DNA from: Firmicutes bacterium HGW-Firmicutes-7
Lineage (GTDB): Bacteria > Bacillota > Clostridia > Lachnospirales > Vallitaleaceae
Direction: 5' to 3'
Assembly: GCA_002841375.1 (NCBI GenBank)
Contig: PGZO01000001.1
Coordinates: 62,001 to 126,000, forward strand
Length of the DNA: 64,000 nt
Both the position numbers and the translations under genes were made by a program. A model generated the notes under the pieces. It saw only the letters and a program-made list of their open reading frames with translations. It was not told the origin of the DNA and ran no database searches. Shown here one piece after another: positions 35,351 to 47,800 of this stretch (positions are counted from its first letter, which is position 1; the number at the start of each line of letters is the position of its first letter).

Positions 35351-37157
35351 ATTCATCCTCATTTAAAATTCTATTCATAAGTGTTGCCATTTCTTGACGT
35401 GATGTTGAATTGGTTGGGCGAAAGGTACTATCAGGATAGCCTTTATATATACCTGTTGAGGTCATATTATTAATAGCTTCTTCAGACCAACTTCCAGTCT
35501 CAACGTCTGTAAAGGAAGGGTTTTGAATGGAAGTAAACGGTTCTTGTTCTAATACACGATATAATAGCATTGCCATTTGCTCACGTGTTAATGGTTGGTC
35601 GGGTGAAAAGGTATCGCTACTCATTCCCTGCATTATGCCATGGGCTACAATGATATCAATATTATCCTTGGCCCAATGGGTGTTAGGAACATCTTTAAAG
35701 CTTTTGATTTCCTGCTCCAAAGGTTGTAATTGTAAGGCCCTTACTAAAACGGTGGCTCCTTGGGCTCTAGTTAATGTACCTTGGGGGGAAAATTTTGTTT
35801 CAGTCATACCTGTCATTATTTTTTTCTGTACAATAGCCATAATATCATCTTTAGCCCAACTCTGATCAATATCTTCAAAATACTTACCATTTAGCCATAA
35901 ATTATAATACATCCATACATTATTAAGTTCCTGGCCTAAACTCCAGCTTCCAGTTCCCTTAATGTTATATTTTTGTACTAACAATAGCTTGTTTTTGATG
36001 GAATCATCATTTTCATACCATATCGTATATGTTCCGGGTGCTAGCGGTTTACCGAAAACATGTACGATTGGATCTGTGTCCTTTATAGTAACAACGACCT
36101 TTGGTGATTGGGCCTTATAATCGTAAGTTACGGTGTTTTCATAAGTATCCATAATTTCTTTTATTTTGGTCAAGTGAATACCGTTTCCTTTGATGCCTTG
36201 GGCTTCATTCCAATAACGCCCATAAAAGGATATTCCAAGGACTACTTTTTGAGCAGGAACGTGGGTTAATGCATACTGGAGAGAACGCTCAACAAAATCA
36301 CTACTAGCAACTGGACCTGGTTCAGAACCGTAATAACTTTCATCGTAACCCATGATCATTAAGTAATCAGCGTATTTTCCAAGTTCTTTATAATCATAAG
36401 ATCCGTGCCAACCTTTCGTCCAGCCATTAGGATTAGCTGCGACTGCAACGGACACTTCTTTATCAGAAGGCAATCTCTCTCTAAGCTTCTTAACCAAGTC
36501 TGTATATAATTCTTTTTCTTGATGGGTGACATTTTCAATATCTACATTTATACCGTCTAAATTATATGTCTGGATTGCATTAACGATTTGATCTACTAAT
36601 TGGTCGCGATTTTCTAATGCCTTGATGCCTTTAGCTCGATCCCAATGATTGCTTAAGAAAGGAACAACTTTTATACCATGTTTATGCATTTCATTAACAA
36701 AATTAGCATTAAGTAGCGGTGTTAATTGTAAATTACCAGTATCATTTAAATCAAAATAACTAGGGGATACTACTTGTAAGGAGTTATTGGTGCTAAGCAC
36801 CCGGTCTATATGGGTACTAGCGCTTCCAAAATAAATATAGGTCATATTAAATTTATTTGTAGTTTGTGCATATACTTGGTTTGATTGGATTGGGTTCGTA
36901 TCGGTGTTTTCAAATTGTGACGGAATAGGAATGGTTATTAATAAAAAAGTACCTAACATAATCCTTACAGTATGAATTTTAAGCTTTGGGGCTTGTTCTT
37001 TGGACCAATTAATAATCCATTTTTTTAAATCTGTTGTAACTTCCTTTTTAGAATCTAGAATTTCGTTCGCAAATTCTGTATTCGTTCCTTCAAGATATAT
37101 AATTAAATTATAACCGTCTGTGTCCTTCTCTAATAAATAATCCTTTAATACTTTCAT
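35349..37157 (-). CDS. membrane-anchored GH18 glycosidase with three SLH repeats
   Basis: The product has 602 residues. It has a soluble N-terminal domain (about 1-60), a hydrophobic anchor (about 65-80), a GH18 barrel (about 105-410) and three SLH repeats (about 425-480, 490-545 and 550-602). The GH18 catalytic motif DGINVDIE (201-208, acid Glu208) is intact. The family hydrolyses chitin or peptidoglycan-type glycans; related YaaH/YdhD-type enzymes act on spore cortex. The unusual cytosolic-looking N-terminal domain before the anchor is not one I recognise. The SLH repeats would tie it to the cell wall. It is transcribed toward murF and diverges from the polyketide operon. Substrate is unknown. 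Confidence 0.88.
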   Translation of the reverse strand: MKVLKDYLLEKDTDGYNLIIYLEGTNTEFANEILDSKKEVTTDLKKWIINWSKEQAPKLKIHTVRIMLGTFLLITIPIPSQFENTDTNPIQSNQVYAQTTNKFNMTYIYFGSASTHIDRVLSTNNSLQVVSPSYFDLNDTGNLQLTPLLNANFVNEMHKHGIKVVPFLSNHWDRAKGIKALENRDQLVDQIVNAIQTYNLDGINVDIENVTHQEKELYTDLVKKLRERLPSDKEVSVAVAANPNGWTKGWHGSYDYKELGKYADYLMIMGYDESYYGSEPGPVASSDFVERSLQYALTHVPAQKVVLGISFYGRYWNEAQGIKGNGIHLTKIKEIMDTYENTVTYDYKAQSPKVVVTIKDTDPIVHVFGKPLAPGTYTIWYENDDSIKNKLLLVQKYNIKGTGSWSLGQELNNVWMYYNLWLNGKYFEDIDQSWAKDDIMAIVQKKIMTGMTETKFSPQGTLTRAQGATVLVRALQLQPLEQEIKSFKDVPNTHWAKDNIDIIVAHGIMQGMSSDTFSPDQPLTREQMAMLLYRVLEQEPFTSIQNPSFTDVETGSWSEEAINNMTSTGIYKGYPDSTFRPTNSTSRQEMATLMNRILNEDE

Positions 37158-37588
37158 GATAGCTCCTTATTAATAATTCATTCTATTGTTATGCCCATTA
37201 AGTAGCATTCTTAGCTATTTTTTGTAAAATATAGAAATACAATTCATTGGATTCGTTGTCTTAATAATACTAAACGAGAAATGAATAATAGAAAAGAATA
37301 ATTTCATCGACAAAAGAATAATTCCATTGACAACGATGAGCATAAAGGCCTATTTTCTAGCAAAACCTCTGCAGTTCGTACGGATATAGCTGTCGTTTGT
37401 ACATGAACCATTGACTTTGCCCATGATTTTGGTAATGTAAAAATGTGTAAATATTTTATATTCTATACTTGTGAGTACATATAAATAGTAGAAAAAATCC
37501 GTCCTACCAATTTGTTAATAAATTATCAATACAATATTAATATTCACTTTTGATAATCGTTTATTTGAATAATAAGGAGGACCTAAAA
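37158..37588. other. intergenic region upstream of the polyketide operon
   Basis: The 431 bases carry two tandem 20-bp repeats (37292-37331). I found no ORF. A TTGACT at 37411-37416 is the best -35 box for the operon, but only a poor -10 (TAATGT near 37433) follows, so the promoter is not assigned. The minus-strand promoter of the GH18 gene must also lie here. Confidence 0.45.
37292..37331. repeat. two tandem 20-bp direct repeats upstream of the polyketide operon
   Basis: AAAAGAATAATTTCATCGAC (37292-37311) and AAAAGAATAATTCCATTGAC (37312-37331) are 18 of 20 identical and directly adjacent. Two-turn spacing suggests a dimeric regulator site, but no cognate regulator is visible. Confidence 0.5.
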
Positions 37589-38341
37589 ATGGTAGAAGAA
37601 TACATGCCAAGGACGACTATGAAAAAAATAACCATTAACTTTATGAAAGATGAATATAAATCAATTGGTTGTTTTTGTTATTTTAAAGACCAGAGCAATT
37701 ATGATCATGCAAGAAAGCGGTTACATATTAAAGAACAAAACCATTTATCTTGTTTGAAATATGAGAAGAGACAAAAAAGTTATATTCTTGGAAGATACTG
37801 CGCCAAAAGGGCTATTTCGGGATATCTAGACGAGGAAGATGCTATGTATATTTCAATAGATCAGGGCGTTTTTAATCAGCCAATAATTATCGGTTCCAAT
37901 GATGAAAACCTTCAAGTTAGTATATCTCATTGCGGAAATTTTGGGGGAGCGATTGTATATGAAGAAAGATTTTTAATGGGATTAGATATTGAAAGAATTG
38001 ATGAAAGAAATAGATCAACCTTAGAAAATGAAATGACGACAGAAGAGAAGGTCATAGTGGCTTCCCTACCATTTGAAACGAACTATGGACTAACCCTGTA
38101 TTGGACAGCGAAGGAAGCTTTATCTAAGGCTTTAAAGACTGGATTAATGACGCCTTTTAGTATTTATGAAATTAATAAAATTCAAATTGAAGAAGGTTAT
38201 GCTAGTTGTTACTTTAAATTCTTTGCTCAATATAAGACTAGATCATTCCATATTGGCCAATATATGTGCTCAATAGTTTATCCTAAAAATATTGAGATTG
38301 ATATTGATGTTGAAAATATTTCAATGCTTCTTAATGTTTGA
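37589..38341 (+). CDS. Sfp-type 4'-phosphopantetheinyl transferase
   Basis: The product has 250 residues, the usual length of Sfp enzymes. It transfers the phosphopantetheine arm from CoA to the serine of carrier domains. The two signature blocks are complete: GLDIERID (131-138, magnesium-binding Asp133 and Glu135) and [12 protein letters not shown] (172-183). ATG 37589 follows AAGGAGG (37574-37580) with good spacing; an upstream TTG at 37550 lacks a site. It is the first gene of the operon and lies 28 bases before the AT-AT-ER gene, so it most likely activates the carrier domains of the two large synthases. Confidence 0.93.
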   Translation: MVEEYMPRTTMKKITINFMKDEYKSIGCFCYFKDQSNYDHARKRLHIKEQNHLSCLKYEKRQKSYILGRYCAKRAISGYLDEEDAMYISIDQGVFNQPIIIGSNDENLQVSISHCGNFGGAIVYEERFLMGLDIERIDERNRSTLENEMTTEEKVIVASLPFETNYGLTLYWTAKEALSKALKTGLMTPFSIYEINKIQIEEGYASCYFKFFAQYKTRSFHIGQYMCSIVYPKNIEIDIDVENISMLLNV

Positions 38342-38369
38342 AAATCTGTGTGGTTATAGGAGGAAGAGT

Positions 38370-41300
38370 ATGAAAAAGTCAATTGTCTTTATGTTTTCAG
38401 GCCAAGGATCCCAGTATTATCAAATGGGAAGAGAACTGTTCTCTAATAATACGGTTTTTAAGAAGTGGATGTTAGAGCTAGATTATATTGCAAAAAGCAT
38501 TATGGGAGAGTCCGTAATTAAAGAAATTTTTCATATGAATAAAGGGAAGGCAGATGTTTTTAATCAAATCAAGTTTACACATCCAGCACTTTTTATTATA
38601 CAGTATGCATTAGCGCAAACCCTTATAGAAGATGGTATAAGACCAAGTCATGTAGTTGGCACAAGCTTAGGTGAATTTGTTGCAGCAGCAGTTGCCAAAG
38701 TCATTACTGTAAAGGAGGGGTTAGAAGGAGTAATATGCCATGCAAAGCTTGCAGAACAATATTGCGCTAAGGGTGGCATGACAGCAGTGATGGACGAAAA
38801 GACTTTGTACTTCCACATTCCGGTAATTAGAGAGAACAGTGAATTAGCATCCGTAAATTATCATAAGCATTTTGTTATTACGGGGGAAGAAGATAAGTTG
38901 AAAAAAATACATAAGTATTTAAAGACAAAAGAAATCATGTATCAAGAGCTTCCTGTGACTTATGGATTTCACTCTTACTTAATGGACCCCATTGAAGAGG
39001 AGTACAAAAAAGTTGTAAGTAAAATAAAATATCGCAAGCCTTCCATTGCTTTTATCTCAAGTATTTATGGTACAAGTATGGAAAAAATCTCAAAGGATTA
39101 CTTATGGGAAGTAACAAGAAAACCAATTAATTTTCCAAAGGCATTGGCTTTAATTGAAAAGCAAGGAAAATGTGTTTATATTGATCTTGGGCCATCGGGT
39201 ACTTTAGCAAATTTTGTAAAGCAAAATATGGATGATCAGATGGAAAGGGAAATATTCGCTACCTTAAACCCCTTTGGTCAAGATAGTATGAATTACAAGA
39301 AAATTATTGAAACTTTAAATAATAATGTTGAAGTTGAGAAGGAGGAAAAAGGTATGTTTGCTTACGTATTCTCGGGTCAAGGGTCACAAAAAAAAGGAAT
39401 GGGTGCAGAGCTTTTTGATGAATTTCCTGAATTAACAGCTAGCGCGGATAAGATATTAGGATATTCAATAAAAGAGCTATGTACAGAAGATAAAAAAAAT
39501 CAGTTAAATAAAACTGCATTTACACAACCTGCCTTATATGTAGTAAATGGATTAAGCTACTTAAAAAAGCTTAAAGAAACAGGGAAAACTCCAGATTATG
39601 TGGCAGGACATAGTTTGGGAGAATACAGTGCGCTTTTTGCTGCAGGTGCTTTTGATTTTGAGACAGGTTTAAAGTTAGTTAAAAAAAGAGGAGAGCTAAT
39701 GGGCAAGGTCATCAATGGAACAATGGCTGCGGTAGTTGGGTTAGATGAAGACCGGATCAAGAAAATATTGAATGAAAATAATTTTCACAGCATTGACATT
39801 GCTAATTATAATACACCAACTCAAATTGTTCTGTCAGGTCCAAAAGAATCTATTAAAAACGCTAAGGAGGTTTTTGAGAATGAAGGAGCTAGCCTCTATG
39901 CAATTTTAAACGTAAGTGGTGCTTTTCATTCAAGATACATGGACGATGCTAAAGATGCGTTTTCAGAATTTTTAGAAGACATCTCATTTAAAGAAATGCA
40001 TATTCCTGTAATCTCTAATGTGGTAGCAAGACCTTATAAAAAAGATCATATTAAAAATTATTTATGTGATCAAATAACACATTCAGTAAAATGGACAGAA
40101 AGCATTCGGTATTTGATGGGCAAAAAAGTTGAAAATATTGAGCAGGTGGGACCTGGAACAATATTAACAGGTCTTGTAAGCACGATTATCAATGAAGCAC
40201 AGCCATTAATCGTTGAAGCAGAAGAGGATGAACAGGAAATAGTTGAAGAGCAAGAAGACAAAGAGCAAGAAGACAAAGAGCAAGAAGAGAAAGAGCAAGA
40301 AGACAAAGTGCAAGAAAATGATGAAATTTTAGAAGTGCTTTTTGAAGAAAAGAATACGTATGAAGTGAATGAAGGCTCTGGCGCTGTCCTAGAAGAAAAA
40401 AACACTTCAAATAAAAAAGAGAAAAGTTATTCAATTACGGCATCCTCTCTAGGAGATGCTCAATTTAAGAAAGAAAATAATTTGAAATATGCATATTTAT
40501 CAGGGTCTATGTATAAAGGGATTTCCTCGAAAGAGATGGTCGTTAAGATGGGAAAAGCTGGACTTATGGGATTTTATGGGGCTGGAGGAGTCAGTACGGA
40601 AGAGATTGAAGAGGCCATTAAATATATTCAAGGAGCGTTAAATGAGGGGCAATCCTACGGAATGAATCTTTTGTATAACCCTATTGAAGTTAATAAGGAA
40701 GATGAAATAGTAGATTTATATTTAAGATACGGCATAAAAAATATAGAAGCTTCCGCATATATGAGTGTAAATAGTGCCCTTGTAAGATATAGGCTAAAGG
40801 GACTTAAAAAAGATAAGGCTGGAAGAATATATTCGGAAAACAAAATTATTGCTAAGATTTCTAGGCCAGAGGTAGCTGAAGTCTTCCTAAGTCCTGCACC
40901 AGATAAAATAGTGAATAAACTCTTAAACGAAAATAAAATTACAGCTACGGAAGCTGAACTTTCTAGAAAAATTGCTATGGTAGATGCTATTTGTATTGAA
41001 GCAGATTCGGGTGGTCATACGGATCAAGGCGTTGCTTACGCTTTAATGCCGGCCATAATAAAATTAAGGGATGAGATGGTTTCAAAATTTAATTATGAAA
41101 GAAAAATAAATATTGGTGCAGCGGGAGGAATTGGTACGCCAGAAGCTGCTGCAGCTGCATTTATTTTAGGGGCTGATTTTATAGTAACGGGTTCTATTAA
41201 TCAATGTACAGTTGAAGCAAGAACAAGTGAAGCGGTAAAAGATTTGCTTCAACAAGCAAATGTACAAGACACTGTATATGCACCGGCGGGAGATATGTTT

Positions 41301-41774
41301 GAATTAGGTGCAAAGGTTCAAGTTCTTAAAAAAGGATTGTTCTTTCCAGCAAGAGCAAATAAGTTATATGAGCTATACAGACAATACGATTCCTTAGATG
41401 AAATAGATGAAAAAACGAAGGATCAAATTCAAGAAAGATACTTCAAGAAAAACTTTGAAGAAATATTTGAAGAAGCAAAAGATTTTTATTCAAAGGAAGA
41501 AATGATTAAAGCGGAATTAAATCCTAAGCAAAAAATGGCAATGATTTTCAAGTGGTATTTCGGACATTCGACAAAACTTGCGCTTCGTGGAAGCCATGAA
41601 CAAAAAGTTGATTACCAAATCCACTGTGGGCCTGCATTAGGTGCTTTTAATCAATGGGTAAAAGGAACGGAGCTAGAAAATTGGCAGGATAGAAATGTTG
41701 ATATAATTGGTGAAAAAATTATGGAAGGTACAGCAGAGCTGTTAAATAAAAGGTTTTATGCATTGACAATATAG
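38370..41774 (+). CDS. trans-acting acyl hydrolase / malonyl acyltransferase / enoyl reductase fusion
   Basis: The product has 1134 residues. Domain AT1 (about 1-290) has a GxSxG serine in GTSLGEF (Ser99) but His124 where malonyl-binding ATs have Arg, so it is more like an acyl hydrolase that frees stalled chains. AT2 (about 329-610) has the canonical GHSLGE (Ser415) and Arg440 in KKRGELM, so it should load malonyl onto the carriers of all modules. A Glu/Gln/Lys-rich linker (about 625-660) joins to a PfaD-like flavin enoyl reductase (about 690-1134; [27 protein letters not shown]). The AT-AT-ER order resembles mupirocin MmpC. ATG 38370 follows AGGAGGAAG. No AT domain is found inside the two synthases, which confirms a trans-AT system. 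Confidence 0.93.
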   Translation: MKKSIVFMFSGQGSQYYQMGRELFSNNTVFKKWMLELDYIAKSIMGESVIKEIFHMNKGKADVFNQIKFTHPALFIIQYALAQTLIEDGIRPSHVVGTSLGEFVAAAVAKVITVKEGLEGVICHAKLAEQYCAKGGMTAVMDEKTLYFHIPVIRENSELASVNYHKHFVITGEEDKLKKIHKYLKTKEIMYQELPVTYGFHSYLMDPIEEEYKKVVSKIKYRKPSIAFISSIYGTSMEKISKDYLWEVTRKPINFPKALALIEKQGKCVYIDLGPSGTLANFVKQNMDDQMEREIFATLNPFGQDSMNYKKIIETLNNNVEVEKEEKGMFAYVFSGQGSQKKGMGAELFDEFPELTASADKILGYSIKELCTEDKKNQLNKTAFTQPALYVVNGLSYLKKLKETGKTPDYVAGHSLGEYSALFAAGAFDFETGLKLVKKRGELMGKVINGTMAAVVGLDEDRIKKILNENNFHSIDIANYNTPTQIVLSGPKESIKNAKEVFENEGASLYAILNVSGAFHSRYMDDAKDAFSEFLEDISFKEMHIPVISNVVARPYKKDHIKNYLCDQITHSVKWTESIRYLMGKKVENIEQVGPGTILTGLVSTIINEAQPLIVEAEEDEQEIVEEQEDKEQEDKEQEEKEQEDKVQENDEILEVLFEEKNTYEVNEGSGAVLEEKNTSNKKEKSYSITASSLGDAQFKKENNLKYAYLSGSMYKGISSKEMVVKMGKAGLMGFYGAGGVSTEEIEEAIKYIQGALNEGQSYGMNLLYNPIEVNKEDEIVDLYLRYGIKNIEASAYMSVNSALVRYRLKGLKKDKAGRIYSENKIIAKISRPEVAEVFLSPAPDKIVNKLLNENKITATEAELSRKIAMVDAICIEADSGGHTDQGVAYALMPAIIKLRDEMVSKFNYERKINIGAAGGIGTPEAAAAAFILGADFIVTGSINQCTVEARTSEAVKDLLQQANVQDTVYAPAGDMFELGAKVQVLKKGLFFPARANKLYELYRQYDSLDEIDEKTKDQIQERYFKKNFEEIFEEAKDFYSKEEMIKAELNPKQKMAMIFKWYFGHSTKLALRGSHEQKVDYQIHCGPALGAFNQWVKGTELENWQDRNVDIIGEKIMEGTAELLNKRFYALTI
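40248..40320 (+). repeat. 15-bp tandem repeat coding the EQEDK linker
   Basis: Four in-phase copies of GAGCAAGAAGACAAA (one with G for C in the last triplet pair) plus a degenerate fifth encode [20 protein letters not shown] and VQEND. It is a low-complexity, charged linker between AT2 and the enoyl reductase and can vary in length by slippage without breaking the frame. Confidence 0.85.
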
Positions 41775-41827
41775 TAAATGGGGGGCATAGACGACTATTG
41801 TTTTTTGCATAAGGAGGTAAGGGTAGG

Positions 41828-44800
41828 ATGAATTCTAGTGAAAATAATACTTGTTATTTAATTGGTGAGGCTTCTTTATTAATAAAGTGTGGAGAGATAT
41901 TAATAAATAATGGATTTATAATTAAAGGTGTAATATCTAAAGAAAAGAAAATATGTGAGTGGGCGACCAATAATGATTTAGATCGTATTAATCCTAAAGA
42001 AGCGTACTTTAAAGTTCTTAAAAAAGAACCCTTTGACTTTTTATTTAGTATTGTTAACTATCAAGTACTTAAAAAAGATGTATTAGATCTTCCTAAAAAA
42101 ATGGCAATAAATTTTCATGATGCTATTTTACCAAGGTATGGGGGCATACATGCTACCTCGTGGGCACTTTTGAACGACGAAAAGGTTCATGGTATTACGT
42201 GGCATATTATGGAAGAAGGTGTAGATCAAGGAAATATTTTAAAACAAAAGACAGTGGAAATTGACAATAAGGAAACAGCATTTTCACTGAATTTGAAATG
42301 TTACATTGCTGCTGTAGATGCTTTTGAAGAACTTGTTAAGGAGCTTACAACAAATACGTATACAGAAACGCCACAAAAGCTAGAAGATAGAACCTACTTT
42401 GAAAAAAACAAAAGACCTGAAAACGGAGGCATCGTATCTTGGCCTACAAGTGCGGAAGCTGTGGATAGACTTGTTAGAGCTATGGATTTTGGTGGAAAAG
42501 CCAATGGCTTTGGTTGTGTAAAAATAGTTATAATGGGCCATTTTTATATAATATCTAAAACAGAAATATTAAGAGCTAAATCAAATCTGAATTCAGGAAA
42601 AGTTCTTAAAGTAGAAAAAAGTTCCTTAGTGATTGGAACAACGACCTATAATATAAGGATCTATTTAAAATCCCTTACAGGCAAGGAATTAGATCTGTTT
42701 GATGATGAAAATATAAAGGGATTGCAGGAAGGTTATTTGTTAGAAAATGTGGATGGAAATATTAAGGAGAAAATAAATACCTTATACAGTAATTTTAGTA
42801 AATATGAAAGCTATTGGAAAAAAAGATTGGTAAATATTGAAAAACCGATAATTCAAGACATTTCGCGGATTCAGGAAAGTGAAGAAGATTTTTATATTAA
42901 GCAGCAAATTCAATTACCAAATAGTTTTATTAATTATGTTAATGGTTTAGAAAATGGACGAAGTCTAGTTGAATATATTTTTATTGCCATTAGTGCATTT
43001 ATAGCAAGAATTGGGGAAAATCAGTTTTTTGATATTGGTTTTTCTAGTGAAGAATTAAAGCTTGAATTAGCTGGCGTTGAAGACCAATATGCAAACATTG
43101 TTCCATATAGAGTTGAAATAACAGCACTTCAAAATCTAGAGGAATTATTTTCTATAATGGGGGATTATATAGAAAACATCAATAAGAAAAAAACCTATCC
43201 ATTTGAAATGATTTCTAGGCAGCCTGAATTATTTGCAGCAAGTGAAGAAGAAACTGCACTTACAATCCCTATTGTAGTTGAACAAAATAGAGACTTAAAG
43301 GAAATCCACTCAAAGGTGAAAGGTGATTTAGTATTTCTCATAGATGATCGTACGATGAATTGCCACATCATATTTAAAGGCAACAAGTATGATGAGAAAA
43401 AAACCATTGAATTAATGAAAAGGTTAACAATTTTTTTGAGTGAAATAGCCTTAAAACCGAATACACCTGTGATGAAAACAAATATTTTAACAACTGAAGA
43501 ATACAATAAAATCGTTGTTGAATGGAACAATAAAAGTGTTGAATACCCAAGAGAAAAATGTACCTATGAATTAATAGAAGAACAAGTTATAAAAACACCT
43601 GATCGTATTGCTGTGATTTATGAAGCCCAGCAGCTTAGTTATAAGGAGCTAAATGATCGAGCTGATCAGCTATCTCGCTATTTGAAGTGCAAAGGAATTC
43701 AAGAAGGTAAGCTTATTGGCGTTTTTATGGAACGATCAATCGATTTACTTGTAGTGTTAATAGGAATTTGGAAGGCAGGTTGTGCATATGTACCATTAGA
43801 TCCAATTTATCCAAAGGAAAGACTTTTATATATGATCGAAGACGCACACCTTCCATTAATAATAACTCAGTCTGATTTAATTGGTAGACTTCCAGATACT
43901 GCGGCTAAAAAGGTTGAAATTGACCTTGAAAAGGTAGAAATATTTGACGAAACAACTGCAATGCTTCCTAGCAAAAAAGGTAGAAGTAGGAAGAAGCTTT
44001 CTACAAAAGATAGACTAGCCTATGTGATTTTTACGTCGGGTTCAACAGGTAAACCAAAAGGAGTTGAGATTACCCAACGAGGGTTAACAAATTATCTTTG
44101 GTTTGTTGTAGAAAGCCAAGGATTTACTGAAAAAGATAAATTTATGGCACTTACAACGATATGCTTTGACATTTCATTATGCGAATTGTTTGCAAATTTG
44201 ATCAAAGGTGGGCAGGTGGAAATACTTCCAACTGAAATGCAACGTGATCCATATCTGTTAATGGAAAAAATAGAAAATAACTGGACTACTGCAATCCAGG
44301 CAACGCCTGCTACTTGGGAAATGCTTCTTTCAGTAGGTTGGAATAAGAAGTTGCCTTTAAAAATATATTGTGGTGGGGAAGCAATGAGCCCAGAGCTTGC
44401 CGAAAAGCTTATACCTCGATGTAGTGAGCTTTGGAATATTTATGGTCCAACTGAAGCAACAATTTGGTCCTCAATACATCATATTAAATCAACTGCTATA
44501 ACAATAGGACATCCGATATATAATACGCAATATTATGTTTTAGACAAATACTTAAACCCAGTACCTGAGGGAACACCTGGAGAGCTATATATAGGTGGAG
44601 ATGGGCTTGCTAGAGGATATCTTAACAGAAAAGATATGACTGCTGAGCGATTTATTTCTAATCCCTTTGATTTTGAAAAGAGTGATAGGATTTATAAAAC
44701 AGGAGATTTTGTTAAGTTTCTTCCAGGTGGGGAGGTTGAATGGTTAGGAAGAATTGATAATCAAGTTAAGCTAAGAGGTTTTAGGATAGAATTAGGAGAG

Positions 44801-47800
44801 ATAGAAACTGTTCTAAAGCAACAAGAAGAGATTGATTCAGCGGTCGTTGTTTTAAGAGAATATCGGGTAGGTTTTAAAGGTTTATACGCTTTTATATTGG
44901 CAGAAAAAGCGGGTAATCTTAATGTGAATACGAAGCTTAATGAAAAAATTAAAGAATATTTACCTGGTTATATGATGCCAAGACACTATGTTTATTTAAA
45001 GCATTTTCCGCTTACAATGAATAATAAGGTGGACAGAAAATCATTGACTACTATGACAATTGACGAGATAAAAAATAAATATGGTGATCATGAAAGAAAT
45101 AAAATAAAGGAAAGCCGTGCAATTAAGCTTATAGAAAATTTGAAAAATGATTTACTGAATTTAGCTGCAAAGGTTTTAAAAGTAGATGGAGGCACCATTG
45201 ACTTTGTGACGCCACTTGGTGAGTATGGTTTTGATTCAGTTAGTTTTACAGAATTAAGTGTAAGAATAAAAGAAAAATACAATGTAACCTTAAGTCCAGC
45301 AATTTTTTATTCATACGCAACACTTGAGAAGCTTTCTAATTATATTTTTGATGTCTATGAAGAAGTTATTTTAAAGGAGTATAAAGAACCATCAATTGCT
45401 ACGAATCAAATAGAAAAAGCGAAGGGTGCTATTGATGAAAAGGCGCTGCAAGCTTTAAGTAGTATAAAATATAATGAAAATTTAGCGTGCAATAATAAAA
45501 CTTTAGAGAGAGAGCCGGTTGCAATAATAGGCATCGGAGGAATAATGCCTTTATCACCGAATCTGGAACTGTTTTGGGACAATCTTATTAATGAAAGAGA
45601 CATGATTACAGAAGTTCCAAAGGATAGATGGGATCCTAACGGTTTTTATGGAGAGGCTGCTATGGCGGGAACAAATAGCAATCCAGCTAGAGCAGGATTT
45701 GTAGAGGATGTTGATAAATTTGATGCAGCGTTTTTTAATATTTCCCCACGAGAGGCCCAATTAATGGATCCACAACAAAGATTGTTTATGGAAACTGCTT
45801 GGAAAACTGTTGAAGATGCAGGCTATAAGCCATCTGATTTATCAAATTCAAAAACAGGCGTATATGTTGGCGTAGTTGCTACAGATTATTGGGATTTAAT
45901 GTCACAAAATCCTTTAAATATGGACACTTTTACTACTTCAGGAAGAATTAATTGTGTTATAGCAAATAGGATTTCTTATATGTTTAATTTAAGAGGACCA
46001 AGTGCCGTAATAGATACAGCTTGTTCAAGTTCCCTTGTTGCTGTTCATAGAGCTGTTGCAGCAATTCAAGACGGGTATTGTGATGGAGCAATTGCAGGTG
46101 GAGTAAATGTAATGGTAAATCCATTTTTCCATGTGGCCATTGGTAAGAAAGGAATGCTTAGTGGGGATGGGCGTTGCAAAACATTTGATAAGGCTGCAGA
46201 TGGATATGTGAGAGCTGAAGGGGTAGGCGCAATATATTTAAAGCCATTGTCAAAGGCAAAAGCAGATGGAGATTATATATATGCAGTTATTAAATCGTCT
46301 GCTGAAAATCATGGGGGAAGAAGTAATTCCTTTACTGCGCCAAGTGCAGAAGCACAAACAGAGCTACTTGTAGAAGCTTATGAAAAGGCGGGAATAAGTC
46401 CAGATACTATTTCTTATATTGAAACCCATGGAACCGGCACGAGTCTTGGAGACCCTATTGAAGTGAATGCTTTAAAAGCTGCTTTCAACAAAATGTATGA
46501 TGAGCATGGAGAGACGAATTCTAAAAAAGGGTACTGTGGCATAGGATCAGTAAAAACAAATATTGGACACCTTGAAGCTGGTGCAGGAATTGCGGGAATG
46601 CTAAAAGTACTCTTGTCTATGAAGCACGGTGTATTACCAGGAAATATAAATTTTAATGAGATGAATCCATATATTGATATTGAAAATAGTCCATTATATC
46701 TTGTAAAAAAAACGAAGGAATGGACTAGAATTATTGATGATTTTGGTAACATAATTCCGCGAAGGGCGGGGATAAGTTCCTTTGGTTTTGGGGGTTCTAA
46801 TTCACATGTTACCTTAGAAGAATACCCCGAAAACAAGGTGGGAAATAGTATAAATACTGAGCCACAATTAATCATACTTTCTGCAAAAAATGAAGATAGG
46901 TTAAAGCTTTATACAAAAGCGCTGTTAGAATTTATTCAGAAAAATAAAGGCAAGGAAGAAATACCTTTACGGAGCATTGCCTTTACGCTTCAAAAGGGTA
47001 GGGAGGAAATGGAGGATAGATTAGCTATTATCACAAGTTCCTTGACAGATTTAGAAGAAAAGCTTTATCAATATGTTAATGGAATGACAAATATAGACAA
47101 TCTATTTACAAACAATATTAAAGGAAATAAAACAAGAACCAAATTGTTGATGGAAGGCAATGAAGGAGAAAATTTTTTAAAAAGTATTATTAATAACAAA
47201 AGGCTATCTAAATTAGCCCAACTTTGGATTATTGGTGTTGACATTAACTGGGATATTATTTATTCAGACAATAGACCAAGAAGAGTACCGCTCCCAACGT
47301 ATCCTTTTGAAAAGGTTAGACATTGGATTCCTACGCAACAAAGTCAAAATAATAATGATTTAGGTTTTACTTCAAAAGGGTTGCATCCATTTATTGATAG
47401 CAATGAATCAACGCTTGAAGAGCAGATCTATGTAAAAAGCATTCATAAGGTTGATGATAGCATAAAGGATCATATTGCAAATTACGACACGATATTTCCA
47501 GGGGTTGCATATTTAGAAATGGCTAGGGCTGCTGGTCAATTGGCTAATAATAAAGGCCTAGTAGTAAAGCTTCAAAATAATGTATGGCCAAAGGCACTTG
47601 TTTTGAAGGAAAACCCAATCGTTATGACGATTTCCCTAAATCCAACGAGCCAAGGCGTAGAATATAAAGTTGGTTCCAATGATGAGGAAGGGAATTCAAT
47701 TCACGCCCAAGGAAAGCTAGAATACAACAATAGCTATGCACCAGAGGAATTTTTAGATATTCCTGCATTAAAGGCTAAAATGGGAAATAGCCTTACGAAG

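Noticed and set aside
40070-40434. Minus-strand frames opposite the EQEDK linker (Ser/Cys- and Leu-rich)
   Set aside because: They are the antisense of a low-complexity repeat inside a clear coding sequence.
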